Shown: one piece after another, positions 52,049 through 61,520 of the stretch | Layout: the number at the start of each line of letters is the position of its first letter | Position numbering within the stretch: the stretch's first letter is position 1 | From: Vibrio sp. 10N.286.49.B1 | Lineage (GTDB): Bacteria; Pseudomonadota; Gammaproteobacteria; Enterobacterales; Vibrionaceae | DNA: 64,000 nucleotides | Direction: 5' to 3' | NCBI RefSeq assembly: GCF_002873335.1 | Contig: NZ_MCUW01000012.1 | Location: 348,840 to 412,839, forward strand | Position numbers and translations under genes: made by a program | Notes under the pieces: model-generated | What the model was told of the DNA's origin: nothing | Databases searched by the model: none | The model's input: the letters and a program-made list of their open reading frames with translations, nothing else

Positions 52049-54526
52049 CTAGGTAAACAGCGCCTCTGGTTTTTGTGGCTGACTAAACACATACCCTTGC
52101 CCATATTCACAACCGCGCTGATTTAAATAATCAGCTTGTTGCCAGCTTTCTACGCCCTCGGCCACCACTTTTAATGATAATGCTTGCCCCATCGCGATGA
52201 TGGCGTTCACGATCGCGTTGCTGTCTCCATTTTCAGGGACATCTTTAACAAAAGATTGGTCAATCTTGAGTTTATTTATAGGCAATCCTTTCAAATAAGA
52301 CAATGAGGAATACCCCGTACCAAAATCATCCAATGAAATCTCTATGCCCAGTAAACTCAACTGCTCTAGCGCAGCAATGGCTTTTTCAGGGTCAAACAAC
52401 AAAAAACTCTCGGTTATTTCAATATCTAATCGCTCAGGAGGAAATCCCGTCTCTTTTAAGATCTGTTTAAGTACTGAAAAGAAGCTTAAATTCTGCAACT
52501 GTAACGCTGATACATTAACCGCTATTCGACCAAACTCTTTACCTTCTGCTAGCCAGCGAGTGCCTTGTATACAAGATTCACGTAATACCCAAGTACCAAT
52601 TTTTTGGATTAATCCCGTTTTTTCGGCGATGGGAATAAAGTTCAATGGTGATATCAAGCCAAGCTCGGGATGCTGCCAGCGTAATAACGCTTCGACACCG
52701 ACGACTGAATGATCAACCAATGAGTATTGAGGTTGATAAGCCAAATAAAATTGGTTTTTTTCTAATGCGTCGTGTAAAGCAGACTGGATCCGAACATGCA
52801 ATACAGAGCGGTAAGTCAGATCAGGAGAATAAAATGCGTATCCATTGCGACCATTCTTCTTAGCCAAGTACATCGCTGTATCTGCATTTTTTAATAAGAC
52901 CTCACTGCTGGTGCCGTCTTTAGGATACAACGCGACACCAATACTGGCCGATACCCGCAATGAATCCTCGGCTTCTAACATAAATGGCGGATTGAAAACG
53001 CCCATAATGCTATCAATATTGTCCAGCAACTCGTCTTCAGATTCAAAGTCAGACAGAACTATAACGAACTCATCCCCTCCAATTCGACCAATATGGGCTT
53101 TAAGCTCAAGCACCTGACTGAGTCTATCGGCGACTTGCTCTAACAGCCGGTCACCATACAAATGCCCTTTGCTGTCATTAATATGCTTAAAATGGTCCAG
53201 GTCTAGGAACAAGGTTGCAAATTGCTTTTGATGCTTATGACCCAACTCAATATGTTGAACCAGCAAACTTCCAATATGCGGGCGATTGGGGAGGTTTGTT
53301 AACGGATCATAAAACGCCATTTGACGCAGGTTTTCTTCATCCGCTTTTTGAGCAGATATATCCTCAAAAACGCAAATGTGATGCATTAAGGCATTTTCTT
53401 CATCCGTAATCGTATTGATTGTTGTCATCTGTGGATAAAGAGAGCCATCCTTTTTACGATTGATAATCTCGCCTTTCCACTGTCCCGAAGAAACAAGATT
53501 ACGCCACATGTTTTGATAAAAAGTAAGATTATGGTGCCCAGACTGTAGGAAACGTGGGTTTTTACCGAGAACGTCGGATAATGTATAGCCAGTAATCCGA
53601 ACAAACGCGCTATTCACATCGAGAATATTGCCAGTACTGTCCGTAATCATCATGCCCTCTTGGAAATTATCAAAAATTTCCCCACTCACAGACAACCAGG
53701 TCTCAACGACTTTTCGACGTGTTACGTTGCGAGTCATCCCCAATACACCAACCAGTTCGCCTGAATCGTTTCGGATTGGAGACTTGATCGTTTCTAGCCA
53801 GATCTTCTCTTGGTTCTCGTCTAGGACGGGGCACTCTTCAATCACAACTTGTTCGTTTTTATCAATAACGGTTTGGTCCGCAGCGGTATACATTTGCGCA
53901 CGTTTCTCATCAAACAGCTCTAAATCGGTTTTACCATAGACATGCGCCTTGGTGTAATTCCATGCTGTCATTACGCTGTCATTAATCATGACATAGTGGC
54001 CATCGACATTCTTAATCCAAGTGTGATCGTCTAACGCATCAATAAACTCTTGTAAGGTCGGGACCCGTGCAGGTTCGATTGCAACCTTGTCTTTATTTGT
54101 CGCTAAAGCCCAATCAGGTTTCGGGCGCTGCGCACTTCCTAGCTGCATACAGACATCAAAGCTAATTCGCCCTGCCGTTGATTCTATAGAGCGTAAATCA
54201 TCCTCTCGAAATATTGATCGGGAGGACATAACAAGGACTGCAAACAAATTTTGATTCTCGCCCCAAATGGGCGCAAAACAAAAGAATGTTTGTTCAGCTG
54301 CAACAGACACGGCATTAAGATGAGGGAAGGCAAATGATGACATTGCTTCTGGCAAAGCAACGTCAAACGATTCATTTTGAACAAATAACGTAAATTCACA
54401 TAAGCATTTATTAGAGGGCTCTACCCGTTTAAGCAACCCGTTTGATTGAGTCACTTGGCTGAGTGATTCGATGGAGGATTGCCACTTGGCGTTAAGTTCT
54501 AAGGAAGGCGCACTGCTGTAAGTCAT
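52049..54526 (-). CDS. GAF-like/PAS/PAS/GGDEF/EAL cyclic-di-GMP protein
   Basis: Signalling protein of 825 residues, apparently soluble. Order: an N-terminal GAF-like region (about 1-135), PAS (155-270), PAS (280-395), GGDEF (405-565), EAL (580-825). GGDEF is intact at 483-487 (RIGGDEF), and no RxxD inhibitory site is seen before it. The EAL domain has VEALLRW at 611-617 and DDFGTGYSSL at 733-742, the residues of active phosphodiesterases. It may make or destroy c-di-GMP depending on sensor input. Single gene. Confidence 0.9.
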   Translation of the reverse strand: MTYSSAPSLELNAKWQSSIESLSQVTQSNGLLKRVEPSNKCLCEFTLFVQNESFDVALPEAMSSFAFPHLNAVSVAAEQTFFCFAPIWGENQNLFAVLVMSSRSIFREDDLRSIESTAGRISFDVCMQLGSAQRPKPDWALATNKDKVAIEPARVPTLQEFIDALDDHTWIKNVDGHYVMINDSVMTAWNYTKAHVYGKTDLELFDEKRAQMYTAADQTVIDKNEQVVIEECPVLDENQEKIWLETIKSPIRNDSGELVGVLGMTRNVTRRKVVETWLSVSGEIFDNFQEGMMITDSTGNILDVNSAFVRITGYTLSDVLGKNPRFLQSGHHNLTFYQNMWRNLVSSGQWKGEIINRKKDGSLYPQMTTINTITDEENALMHHICVFEDISAQKADEENLRQMAFYDPLTNLPNRPHIGSLLVQHIELGHKHQKQFATLFLDLDHFKHINDSKGHLYGDRLLEQVADRLSQVLELKAHIGRIGGDEFVIVLSDFESEDELLDNIDSIMGVFNPPFMLEAEDSLRVSASIGVALYPKDGTSSEVLLKNADTAMYLAKKNGRNGYAFYSPDLTYRSVLHVRIQSALHDALEKNQFYLAYQPQYSLVDHSVVGVEALLRWQHPELGLISPLNFIPIAEKTGLIQKIGTWVLRESCIQGTRWLAEGKEFGRIAVNVSALQLQNLSFFSVLKQILKETGFPPERLDIEITESFLLFDPEKAIAALEQLSLLGIEISLDDFGTGYSSLSYLKGLPINKLKIDQSFVKDVPENGDSNAIVNAIIAMGQALSLKVVAEGVESWQQADYLNQRGCEYGQGYVFSQPQKPEALFT

Positions 54527-54713
54527 GATAAACCACGAAACGGGCCCTAAATCTGCCCTTTAATAATTGAGGATCCGGGCTATCGTACCGAATCCTCAAT
54601 CATTTCCAAAGCAATGCGAACAATTTATTGGGCAAATTGTCGCATACGTGCTATTTGCGCCGTTAATCAACAAACCAAACCATGGGACGCAACTTGTTTT
54701 GACACCGGCTTAA

Positions 54714-56888
54714 CTAGTTGACGTTAACGTTCTGGTCACGCTCATCATACATATCTGGTGTGGTGTGTAACCCCCCCGTATAACCCGCTTTTTCTAAGGT
54801 CTCACGCACTTGCTTGACCTGCTCGGCAGTAACGGCTGACTCGCGCGCCCCCAAATGTAAGCGAACAAATGAGATGAGTTCTGATAACGCTGTATCCGAT
54901 AACACGTCATCAAAGCTCACCATTGGCATAAAGTTTCTTTCTTCATCTAAATAGGTTGGCTGCAGTCCTCTTAAGGTTACCGCGATTGTATTGAATGGAT
55001 CACTATGCATAATAATGCCGTTATTTAGCAATGTAGGTGCTATAGGATCGCGTCCCTTACCATCCTCGCCATGGCAAGCGCCACAGGTTTGATTGTAAGT
55101 AGCGTAGGTCTCATCAGCGTACGCGGCTTCCGTAAAACCAGTAGGCTTCAAGGTCACCGCCCTACTTTCGATGACATTATTTTTGTCTCCCATCAACAAA
55201 TAATAAGACATTGACTCGATGTCTTCTCGCGTCATCAAACTCAAGCTATTTTTCACAACGTCGGCCATCCCAGCGAAAGCTGAACCCTTATCAGAATGCC
55301 CTGTATGTAAAAAATCAGATAGTGTTGATTCATCCCAACCATCAACGAATAATTCATTAGCGCTGATATTGGGGGCATTCCAGCCATCAATTAGGTTGCC
55401 TTGAAAAATCCTATCCGTATCGAGTGCCTGTGCGATATTTCTCGGCGTGTGACACTCAGAACAATGTCCCAACCCTGCCACCCAGTACTTTCCCTTTTTC
55501 CATTTATCAATATCGTCGATATTGCTTTCGAGTTCAGCAGGAGGTGTGTACTCCAACTCGGCGGTGTCCATAAAGACTATGTTCCAACCCAATAATCCCA
55601 ATCGAATGTTCGAAGGGAACATCATCTGGTTTTGATCGTTTTGCCGCGAGACCGCGTCGATTGATTGCATGTACTCCCACAAATCATGCATGTCTTGATC
55701 ATTAACATACTGATAAGAAGTATACGGCATAGCCGGATACAAATAACCGTGCTGTCCTTTACCATCCACTAGCGCCGCTTCAAAATCTTCAAATGAATAG
55801 AGACCAATCCCTTCCGTTGTATGTGGGGTAATGTTCGTTGAATAAATTGTACCAAATGGGGTCACAAATGGCAGGCCACCAGCAAAGGGTTCTCCCCCTT
55901 CTGCGCTGTGACAAGCGACACAATCACCTGCGTGGGCAAGGTATTCGCCTCGCTCCACTGACTCAGGATCCAACCTCGCGAGTTTCGCGTCTTCGTCCAA
56001 TCTGGACTTAGTCATGTAGGCCCCGAGTGCCAAAATTTCATTCGATGTAAGCTGTTGTCCAAACGCCGGCATCACGTTATTAAGCCCGTTTCTAATCGTG
56101 TGCTGAATCTCCTCTATACTGCCTCCATGAAGCCAGATACTATCGGAAAGATCAGGGACGCCAAGCTGTGCATTGGCAACGGAACCGTCACCGTGACACG
56201 ATGAACAGTATTGAATAAACAGTTCTTTGCCTAATGTCACTTTTACTGCTGGAACGTCTGTATGTCTTTGATTCAATGACGCCAAGTAATAAGACATTTT
56301 GGCAATATCATCGGGTTTGATTGCATCGACCCAACCCGGCATCGCCCCGTTTCGTCCTTGTGTAATAGAATGAATAATGGCTTCATCATCGCCGCCATAT
56401 AACCATTCATTGTCAATCAAGTTAGGGAAGTGCTTCGCCCCTTGCGCATTATTGCGGTGGCAGGCTGCACAATGCGTTTGGAATAAAATTCGCCCCGAAT
56501 CAACCACCACATCGTTTAGTGCTAATTCCGTAAAGTTTTTCTCCGGTATTTGCGCCATTTGTTCATCAAGATTGGTGCTCACACTACTGAGTTTGTCATC
56601 GCTTTGTTTCCAATCGACGAGTCCTTGCCAGTTCCCCATGCCTGGGTACAGGATTAGGTACCCAACAGAAATTGAGAACGCGATAAAGTAAGACACAAAC
56701 AGAATCTTAGGCGGAGGGGCGTCATTTTCATCAATACCATCAAAGGTCCCTATGGTTTTGTTTTCATTAGCACTGTGGTTATTTCGCCAATATTTGATCA
56801 CGACCACAACCATCAGCACGAAGAATACACAGGTTCCTATGACGGCCCAAAGATTCCAAAATACACTCATTTCATTGCTGTCCATCAC
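54714..56888 (-). CDS. ccoP: Fused cbb3 oxidase subunit CcoP with dehydrogenase-type triheme cytochrome
   Basis: 724 residues with five CxxCH heme motifs. Residues 1-95 are the CcoP anchor (two helices around TFDGIDENDAPPPK and YLILYPGMGNWQGL); hemes at C140-H144 and C228-H232 complete the CcoP part. From about 310 to 705 the chain looks like the cytochrome subunit of membrane-bound alcohol/gluconate dehydrogenases (AdhB type) with hemes at C323-H327, C476-H480 and C602-H606, and landmarks RGEYLAHAGDCVACH, TPFGTIYSTNITPH, MQSIDAVSRQN. The start overlaps ccoO by 4 bases (ATGA). Such a chain could pass electrons from a periplasmic dehydrogenase straight into the oxidase; inference. Confidence 0.88.
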   Translation of the reverse strand: MMDSNEMSVFWNLWAVIGTCVFFVLMVVVVIKYWRNNHSANENKTIGTFDGIDENDAPPPKILFVSYFIAFSISVGYLILYPGMGNWQGLVDWKQSDDKLSSVSTNLDEQMAQIPEKNFTELALNDVVVDSGRILFQTHCAACHRNNAQGAKHFPNLIDNEWLYGGDDEAIIHSITQGRNGAMPGWVDAIKPDDIAKMSYYLASLNQRHTDVPAVKVTLGKELFIQYCSSCHGDGSVANAQLGVPDLSDSIWLHGGSIEEIQHTIRNGLNNVMPAFGQQLTSNEILALGAYMTKSRLDEDAKLARLDPESVERGEYLAHAGDCVACHSAEGGEPFAGGLPFVTPFGTIYSTNITPHTTEGIGLYSFEDFEAALVDGKGQHGYLYPAMPYTSYQYVNDQDMHDLWEYMQSIDAVSRQNDQNQMMFPSNIRLGLLGWNIVFMDTAELEYTPPAELESNIDDIDKWKKGKYWVAGLGHCSECHTPRNIAQALDTDRIFQGNLIDGWNAPNISANELFVDGWDESTLSDFLHTGHSDKGSAFAGMADVVKNSLSLMTREDIESMSYYLLMGDKNNVIESRAVTLKPTGFTEAAYADETYATYNQTCGACHGEDGKGRDPIAPTLLNNGIIMHSDPFNTIAVTLRGLQPTYLDEERNFMPMVSFDDVLSDTALSELISFVRLHLGARESAVTAEQVKQVRETLEKAGYTGGLHTTPDMYDERDQNVNVN

Positions 56889-57493
56889 AACGCCCCCTCT
56901 GAGGTATCAACGCCTAGGCTTTGCAGATAGTGAATCAATGCTTCGCCCTTCGTTTTGCCACGAACTTGCAATCGAGCATCGGCAATATCATCATCAGTAT
57001 AAGGAACGCCCAGCGTGCGAAGCGTTTCCATCTTCCCGGTAATAGCATCACCAGACAATTTCTGTTCAAACAGCCATGGATAAGACGGCATGATAGAGGT
57101 AGGGACCACTTGACGAGGATTGATCAAATGAATGATGTGCCATTGGTCAGAATATTTGCGCCCCATATTGGTTAAATCTGGCCCAGTACGCTTCGAACCC
57201 CAAAGATTCGGGAACTCGTAGATATCATCAGATTCTTTGTTAGCGCGACCATTTCGCTTGGTTTCAGGGTCAAGAGGACGAACCATTTGCGTGTGACAAA
57301 CATGACAACCTTCGCTAATGTAAATATCTCGCCCTGCTACTTGAATCGCCGTTAATGGTAACGCCATGCTACCTTTTGCAATCTCCGGTCCTCTCACAAT
57401 ATTTGGTACAACCCAAACGAGCAGCGAGAAAGAGGCCACCACAACAGTGGTAACAATGAGAATGCCAACAGACTTAGTAAAATCAGCCGTCAT
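56885..57493 (-). CDS. ccoO: cbb3-type cytochrome oxidase subunit II
   Basis: Monoheme subunit of 202 residues: N-terminal membrane anchor (about 10-30) and a periplasmic cytochrome c domain, heme motif CHVCH at residues 63-67 with the RPL and PNLWGSKRTGPDLTNMG segments typical of CcoO. It passes electrons from CcoP toward the heme b site of CcoN. One base separates it from ccoN; it overlaps the next gene by 4 bases. Confidence 0.93.
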   Translation of the reverse strand: MTADFTKSVGILIVTTVVVASFSLLVWVVPNIVRGPEIAKGSMALPLTAIQVAGRDIYISEGCHVCHTQMVRPLDPETKRNGRANKESDDIYEFPNLWGSKRTGPDLTNMGRKYSDQWHIIHLINPRQVVPTSIMPSYPWLFEQKLSGDAITGKMETLRTLGVPYTDDDIADARLQVRGKTKGEALIHYLQSLGVDTSEGAL

Positions 57494-57494
57494 C

Positions 57495-58904
57495 TTATGC
57501 CTCCTTTGCTACAGGCACCGCTGCAGAGCGGACTGTTTTATATAAATTAAATGCCATCAACAATAAGCCGAGTACAAACAAGGCCCCACCGAAGAAGCGT
57601 AAGAATAACCATGGTGCTTTGAAGTCCATAGCCTCAACAAAGCTGTAAAGTAACGCGCCATTCTCACTTTGTGCTAGCCACATGTAGCCTTCTCCAATTC
57701 CTGCTACCCACAATGCAATGGCATAAATCGCCACCCCTGCATGTGCGAGCCAGAAATGCCATTTGATCAAACGCCTCGACCACAATGCTTCTTTCCCCCA
57801 CAGTCTTGGTATGAAGTAATAGAAAACAGCGATGCCCGACATTCCAACCCAACCTAATGCGCCAGAATGAACATGCCCAATGATCCATTCCGTATTATGA
57901 GCGACCATATTGAACCAACGAATGGCGAGCAACGGCCCTTCGAACGTTGCTAAACAGTAGTAAAGAATGGCAGAAAAGAAGAAAAGCATGATGTAGTCCG
58001 TTTTGAGCTTTTCCTTATTTTGTAGCAATGTCATGGCGCTGTTGAATGCCCCCCCCCAAGAAGGCAGCCATAAAATCAATGACATGACGATACCAATATT
58101 TTGAACCCAGATGGGTACGGAAGAATAGATAAGATGATGTGTCCCAGCCCAGGTGTAGAAACCCACTAATCCCCAGAAGTGGATGATAGACAGTCGATAA
58201 GAATAAATAGGTCTTTCTGATATTTTCGGTATGAAATAGTAGTTCATACCAATCACGCCCGCCGTCAACAAGAACCCAACGGCGTTGTGGCCCCACCACC
58301 ATTGAACAATGGCATCTTGAGCGCCCGCAAACACCGAATAAGACTTCATAAATGAAGCGGGCATAGCCAGGTTATTAACAACAAAAATCATCGCTACGAC
58401 AATAATGAAGGCAGCAAAAAACCAGTTTGCTACGAAGATGTGTTGCACTTTTCTTTGCCCGATTGTGCCAAAAAATAGCACCGCGTACAGTACCCAGACC
58501 AACACTATCAATAAATCAATTGGCCACTCTAATTCAGCGTATTCTTTTGAAGTGGTGTAACCCATCGGCAGCGTCAACACAGCCAACAATAGAACTAGCT
58601 GCCAGCCCCAAAATACCATCCAAGCCAAACTTTTATTGTATAGACCACACTGCCCAGTTCTTTGGGCGATATAGAGTGAGGTACCCATAAGAATATTGAC
58701 GACAAAGCCGTAGATCACACCTGAAGTGTGCAGCGGGCGCAAGCGGCCAAACTGAATGTATTCTGAGTCGAAATTCAACACTGGCCAGTATAATTGGGCA
58801 GCAAGCGCCACCCCAATAAACATTCCCACGATTGCCCATATCAAAGAGGCAACCACAAAATATTTGACGACTTTTACGTTAAACTGCGTTGACGCATCTT
58901 CCAT
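57495..58904 (-). CDS. ccoN: cbb3-type cytochrome oxidase subunit I
   Basis: Catalytic subunit of about 469 residues with twelve helices and the heme b/b3-CuB histidines: RPLHTSGVIYGFVVN, WWWGHNAVGF, THHLIYSSVPIW and NTEWIIGHVHSGALGW. High-affinity terminal oxidase. I choose the ATG at 58904 (MEDASTQFN...), GGAG 7 bases upstream, rather than 58925. CcoN order at the head of ccoNOP is standard; ccoQ is missing and no maturation genes (ccoGHIS) are nearby. Confidence 0.92.
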   Translation of the reverse strand: MEDASTQFNVKVVKYFVVASLIWAIVGMFIGVALAAQLYWPVLNFDSEYIQFGRLRPLHTSGVIYGFVVNILMGTSLYIAQRTGQCGLYNKSLAWMVFWGWQLVLLLAVLTLPMGYTTSKEYAELEWPIDLLIVLVWVLYAVLFFGTIGQRKVQHIFVANWFFAAFIIVVAMIFVVNNLAMPASFMKSYSVFAGAQDAIVQWWWGHNAVGFLLTAGVIGMNYYFIPKISERPIYSYRLSIIHFWGLVGFYTWAGTHHLIYSSVPIWVQNIGIVMSLILWLPSWGGAFNSAMTLLQNKEKLKTDYIMLFFFSAILYYCLATFEGPLLAIRWFNMVAHNTEWIIGHVHSGALGWVGMSGIAVFYYFIPRLWGKEALWSRRLIKWHFWLAHAGVAIYAIALWVAGIGEGYMWLAQSENGALLYSFVEAMDFKAPWLFLRFFGGALFVLGLLLMAFNLYKTVRSAAVPVAKEA

Positions 58905-58930
58905 GTCAGAGCTCCCTGTAAACACTGTTC

Positions 58931-59305
58931 TTATTTAACTGTGTCGGCCTTACTATTAGTAGACTCGTGTACTTTAGAACCGAGCATGGAGTAGTAATAG
59001 GCAATATCTGAAATATCGCTGTCCGACAGTGCATCGGCTTGTTGCTGCATTAAAACCGCAAGGCCAGCAGAACGCTCTCTGGATTGATAACTTTTCAAAG
59101 AGGTGATGAGGTAAGCCATTTTCTGACCCCTCAGATTTGGGTAGGATTCGATACTGGAAATACCGCCTTCACCATGGCACGTCATGCATACTTTGGCTTT
59201 TTGTTCACCAAGATCAAATTTTTCGTCGGCAAAAACGTAGGGCGAAATAAAAAAAGTAACTAAAACAGATAGTCGGGTTAAACGATGAAGCGTGCTTCTT
59301 ACCAT
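58931..59305 (-). CDS. Small monoheme cytochrome c (c5/c4-like)
   Basis: Secreted cytochrome c of 124 residues with a signal peptide (1-26, ending VFA) and heme motif CMTCH at 40-44; the distal Met is probably the M of GQKMAYL or VLMQQ. I start at the ATG at 59305 (MVRSTLHR...) with AAGGA 8 bases upstream. It lies 26 bases before ccoN and is likely the first gene of the oxidase operon, as electron carrier to it. Confidence 0.83.
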   Translation of the reverse strand: MVRSTLHRLTRLSVLVTFFISPYVFADEKFDLGEQKAKVCMTCHGEGGISSIESYPNLRGQKMAYLITSLKSYQSRERSAGLAVLMQQQADALSDSDISDIAYYYSMLGSKVHESTNSKADTVK

Positions 59306-59692
59306 GACACAATTCCTTATATGGCACGTTGTGTTACTTGCGCTATCACGCGCAATTTTCCTTTGATCGAGTCGTGTAAAATAAAACATAATCAAAATCA
59401 AAGTGTTGCTATCATAAGTGCAGTAAAAACTGCACGCTTCGACTCATCCTAAGCCTGTTGTACGTATAAATACTTAGAATAGAACAATAGAGAGTACTGT
59501 TTAAAAACATAGAAGCGAGAAGAGGGATTGGCAAATCAATCTAGGTCAAAGGCGCAGATAATATATAAATGAGTCAAAGAACGTGCTTATACGAAGTCGG
59601 TTTTCACCAGCCATTTCAGTTTCCAGCGTTATTTGCGCTTTATTTTCGAACTTAGCATGACATTTCACCGTCAATTAAGGTATAACGATGCG
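59306..59692. other. Divergent region between the oxidase operon and the RIO kinase gene
   Basis: 387 bases without a gene. On the minus strand TTGAT-TTTG-ATTAT (59388-59401) is half a good FNR-like box (TTGAT-N4-ATCAA), which would fit an oxygen-responsive cbb3 operon; the second half is weak. Confidence 0.4.
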
Positions 59693-60580
59693 ATGAAAAT
59701 ACCTAAACGAATACAGCCTCTGGTTGACGATGGTCTCGTCGACGAGGTGAAGAGCCAGTTAATGAGTGGCAAAGAGGCATCGGTGTACATTGTGCAGTGT
59801 GGCGATACAATCCGCTGCGCCAAAGTGTACAAAGAAGCCAGCCAACGCAGCTTTAAAAAAGCGTCCGCTTACCGTGAAGGTCGTAAAGTGCGTAATAGTC
59901 GCCGAGCACGTGCGATGGAAAAAGGTTCCGGGTTTGGCCGCGAGCAACAAGAAAAAGTTTGGCAAAGTGCCGAAGTGGACGCGTTGTACAAACTTGCTGA
60001 AGCAGGCGTACGTGTGCCTGTTCCTTACGGTTGCTTTGACGGCGTGTTATTGATGGAATTGGTCACCGATGACGAGGGTTACGTTGCCCCACGACTCAAC
60101 GATGTAGTGATGCCTGCTGAGCAAGCCATTGAAGACCATGATGTCATGATGAATTATGTGGTTAAAATGCTGTGTGTCGGCCTTATCCACGGTGATTTGT
60201 CAGAGTTCAACGTTTTGGTCGATGAATATGGTCCCGTTATCATTGATTTACCTCAGGCTGTCGACGCGTCTGCGAATAACAATGCAGAATGGATGTTGAC
60301 GCGTGATGTCAACAACATCCGCGACTATTACAGCCAATTTGCCCCAGAATTAAGCACGACTGAATATGCCAAAGAAATGTGGGCATTGTACGAAAAAGGC
60401 GAACTGACACCAGAAACGGAATTAACCGGAAAAGTTCAAGAGAATAATGTTGAAGCAGATCTTGCCGCGATCATGCAGGAAATTGATGCTGCTCGCAGTG
60501 AAGAAAATTTCAGACAAGAGCGCTTAAAAGAAGCAAAAGACGGCGTAGACGAGAGTAAGTTTAACTGGGCGGATAATTAA
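59693..60580 (+). CDS. RIO-type serine protein kinase
   Basis: About 295 residues. Nucleotide loop ISGKEASVYIV-like segment (MSGKEASVYIVQCG), YKEASQRSFKK, catalytic loop LIHGDLSEFNVLV and metal-binding VIIDLPQAVDASANNNA. RIO1-like kinases are found in some gammaproteobacteria with unclear targets. I choose the ATG at 59693 (MKIPKRIQ...); AAGG lies 12 bases before it, and upstream ATG at 59657 remains possible. C-terminal basic/acidic helix from about 255. A 12-bp terminator follows. Confidence 0.83.
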   Translation: MKIPKRIQPLVDDGLVDEVKSQLMSGKEASVYIVQCGDTIRCAKVYKEASQRSFKKASAYREGRKVRNSRRARAMEKGSGFGREQQEKVWQSAEVDALYKLAEAGVRVPVPYGCFDGVLLMELVTDDEGYVAPRLNDVVMPAEQAIEDHDVMMNYVVKMLCVGLIHGDLSEFNVLVDEYGPVIIDLPQAVDASANNNAEWMLTRDVNNIRDYYSQFAPELSTTEYAKEMWALYEKGELTPETELTGKVQENNVEADLAAIMQEIDAARSEENFRQERLKEAKDGVDESKFNWADN

Positions 60581-60613
60581 CCCGCCACCTGTCTAATAGA
60601 CGAATCATTCTTT

Positions 60614-60628
60614 AGGTAAGCCTTACCT
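60614..60628. repeat. Perfect 7-1-7 inverted repeat
   Basis: AGGTAAG-C-CTTACCT, between the RIO gene and its terminator. Purpose unknown. Confidence 0.45.
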
Positions 60629-60639
60629 CATTGATAAAT

Positions 60640-60675
60640 AAAAATCGACTAACTGTAATCAGCTAGTCGATTTTT
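60640..60675. terminator. Terminator after the RIO kinase gene
   Basis: AAAAATCGACTA (60640-60651) and TAGTCGATTTTT (60664-60675), 12-bp perfect with flanking A and T runs; works on both strands. Confidence 0.85.
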
Positions 60676-60827
60676 AATGTTCAAACATACTCAAGCGATG
60701 TTATTTAGATCAAATACTAATAAACGTCAACGCTACTTAGTTTCAAAACCATTCAGCTTCAAGGCTATGTCGTCTCAAAGCGACTTAACGGCGATTGCTA
60801 AGCCGGCAAGGCACCGTTTGATAGCCA

Positions 60828-61283
60828 CTATTTCTGGCTTTCTGCCTCAGCAAACCGCTGCGAAAATTCGCTATAACGGTTTCTGTTTAATCCCTTATCA
60901 CTGTAGCCTGTTCGTGATTGAGAACGATACTGCAGCGTGTTGCTGTCAGCATCAAAGTAGAGCTCAAGATCGTCGCGATATTTCATGGTGGGGGTGGTAA
61001 ACACCACATGCATATAGTCGCCTGAATCCTCCACAATCTCATTGTTACCCATTTTATCTAATACCATTACGACACTATTTTTTGCATGACTCTTATCTGA
61101 AAAAATAAGGGGCTCAACTTTTTTTTCTGCATCACTGGTTTGAGTCGAGACCGCATTAGGCGTCGTTGGCATAGGTGCAAACTGTCCATCATTAACCCCT
61201 AAGTAAGACGGCGTTGTATTATTTTTGTAAACCATATAGGCAATCAGCGCCACAAGTGCAGTCAGAATTACTTTAGCTATCAT
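60828..61283 (-). CDS. DUF1499 family protein
   Basis: 151 residues with an N-terminal membrane helix (1-20) and the DUF1499 pattern: LGVNDGQFAPMPTTPNAVSTQ near residue 28 and DDLELYFDADSNTLQYRSQSRTGYSDKGLNRNRYSEF near residue 104. Function unknown; the family is common in gammaproteobacteria. Usual members have CPSSPNCVSS; here both cysteines are replaced (PMPTTPNAVSTQ), an oddity. It stands alone. Confidence 0.82.
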   Translation of the reverse strand: MIAKVILTALVALIAYMVYKNNTTPSYLGVNDGQFAPMPTTPNAVSTQTSDAEKKVEPLIFSDKSHAKNSVVMVLDKMGNNEIVEDSGDYMHVVFTTPTMKYRDDLELYFDADSNTLQYRSQSRTGYSDKGLNRNRYSEFSQRFAEAESQK

Positions 61284-61520
61284 CGATCAATCCTTTGTTA
61301 ATGAGATGGTTAGAGTACAGTGCCCTGTCCTTCAATGATAATCAACCTCAATAGTATGAAATATTATCAGCCTAAAAGGACTGCTCGCCCCTACTGAGAA
61401 AAACACACATGTCCTGCGGTCAATGATAAATTAAGGGAGTCAATACTTACACGCTAGGCTTATAAGCAGTGCAGTACAACGTGATAACGTATTTATATCG
61501 GCAGGCAAAAAAGCACGCTA

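Noticed and set aside
54714..56888. Reading the fused CcoP as an in-frame sequencing join of two genes
   Set aside because: No internal start with ribosome-binding site or linker stop is visible, and the frame is continuous; still listed as the test that could refute the fusion.
60677..61000. 107-codon plus-strand frame after the RIO terminator
   Set aside because: Runs antisense into the DUF1499 gene, no ribosome-binding site, no recognisable domain.
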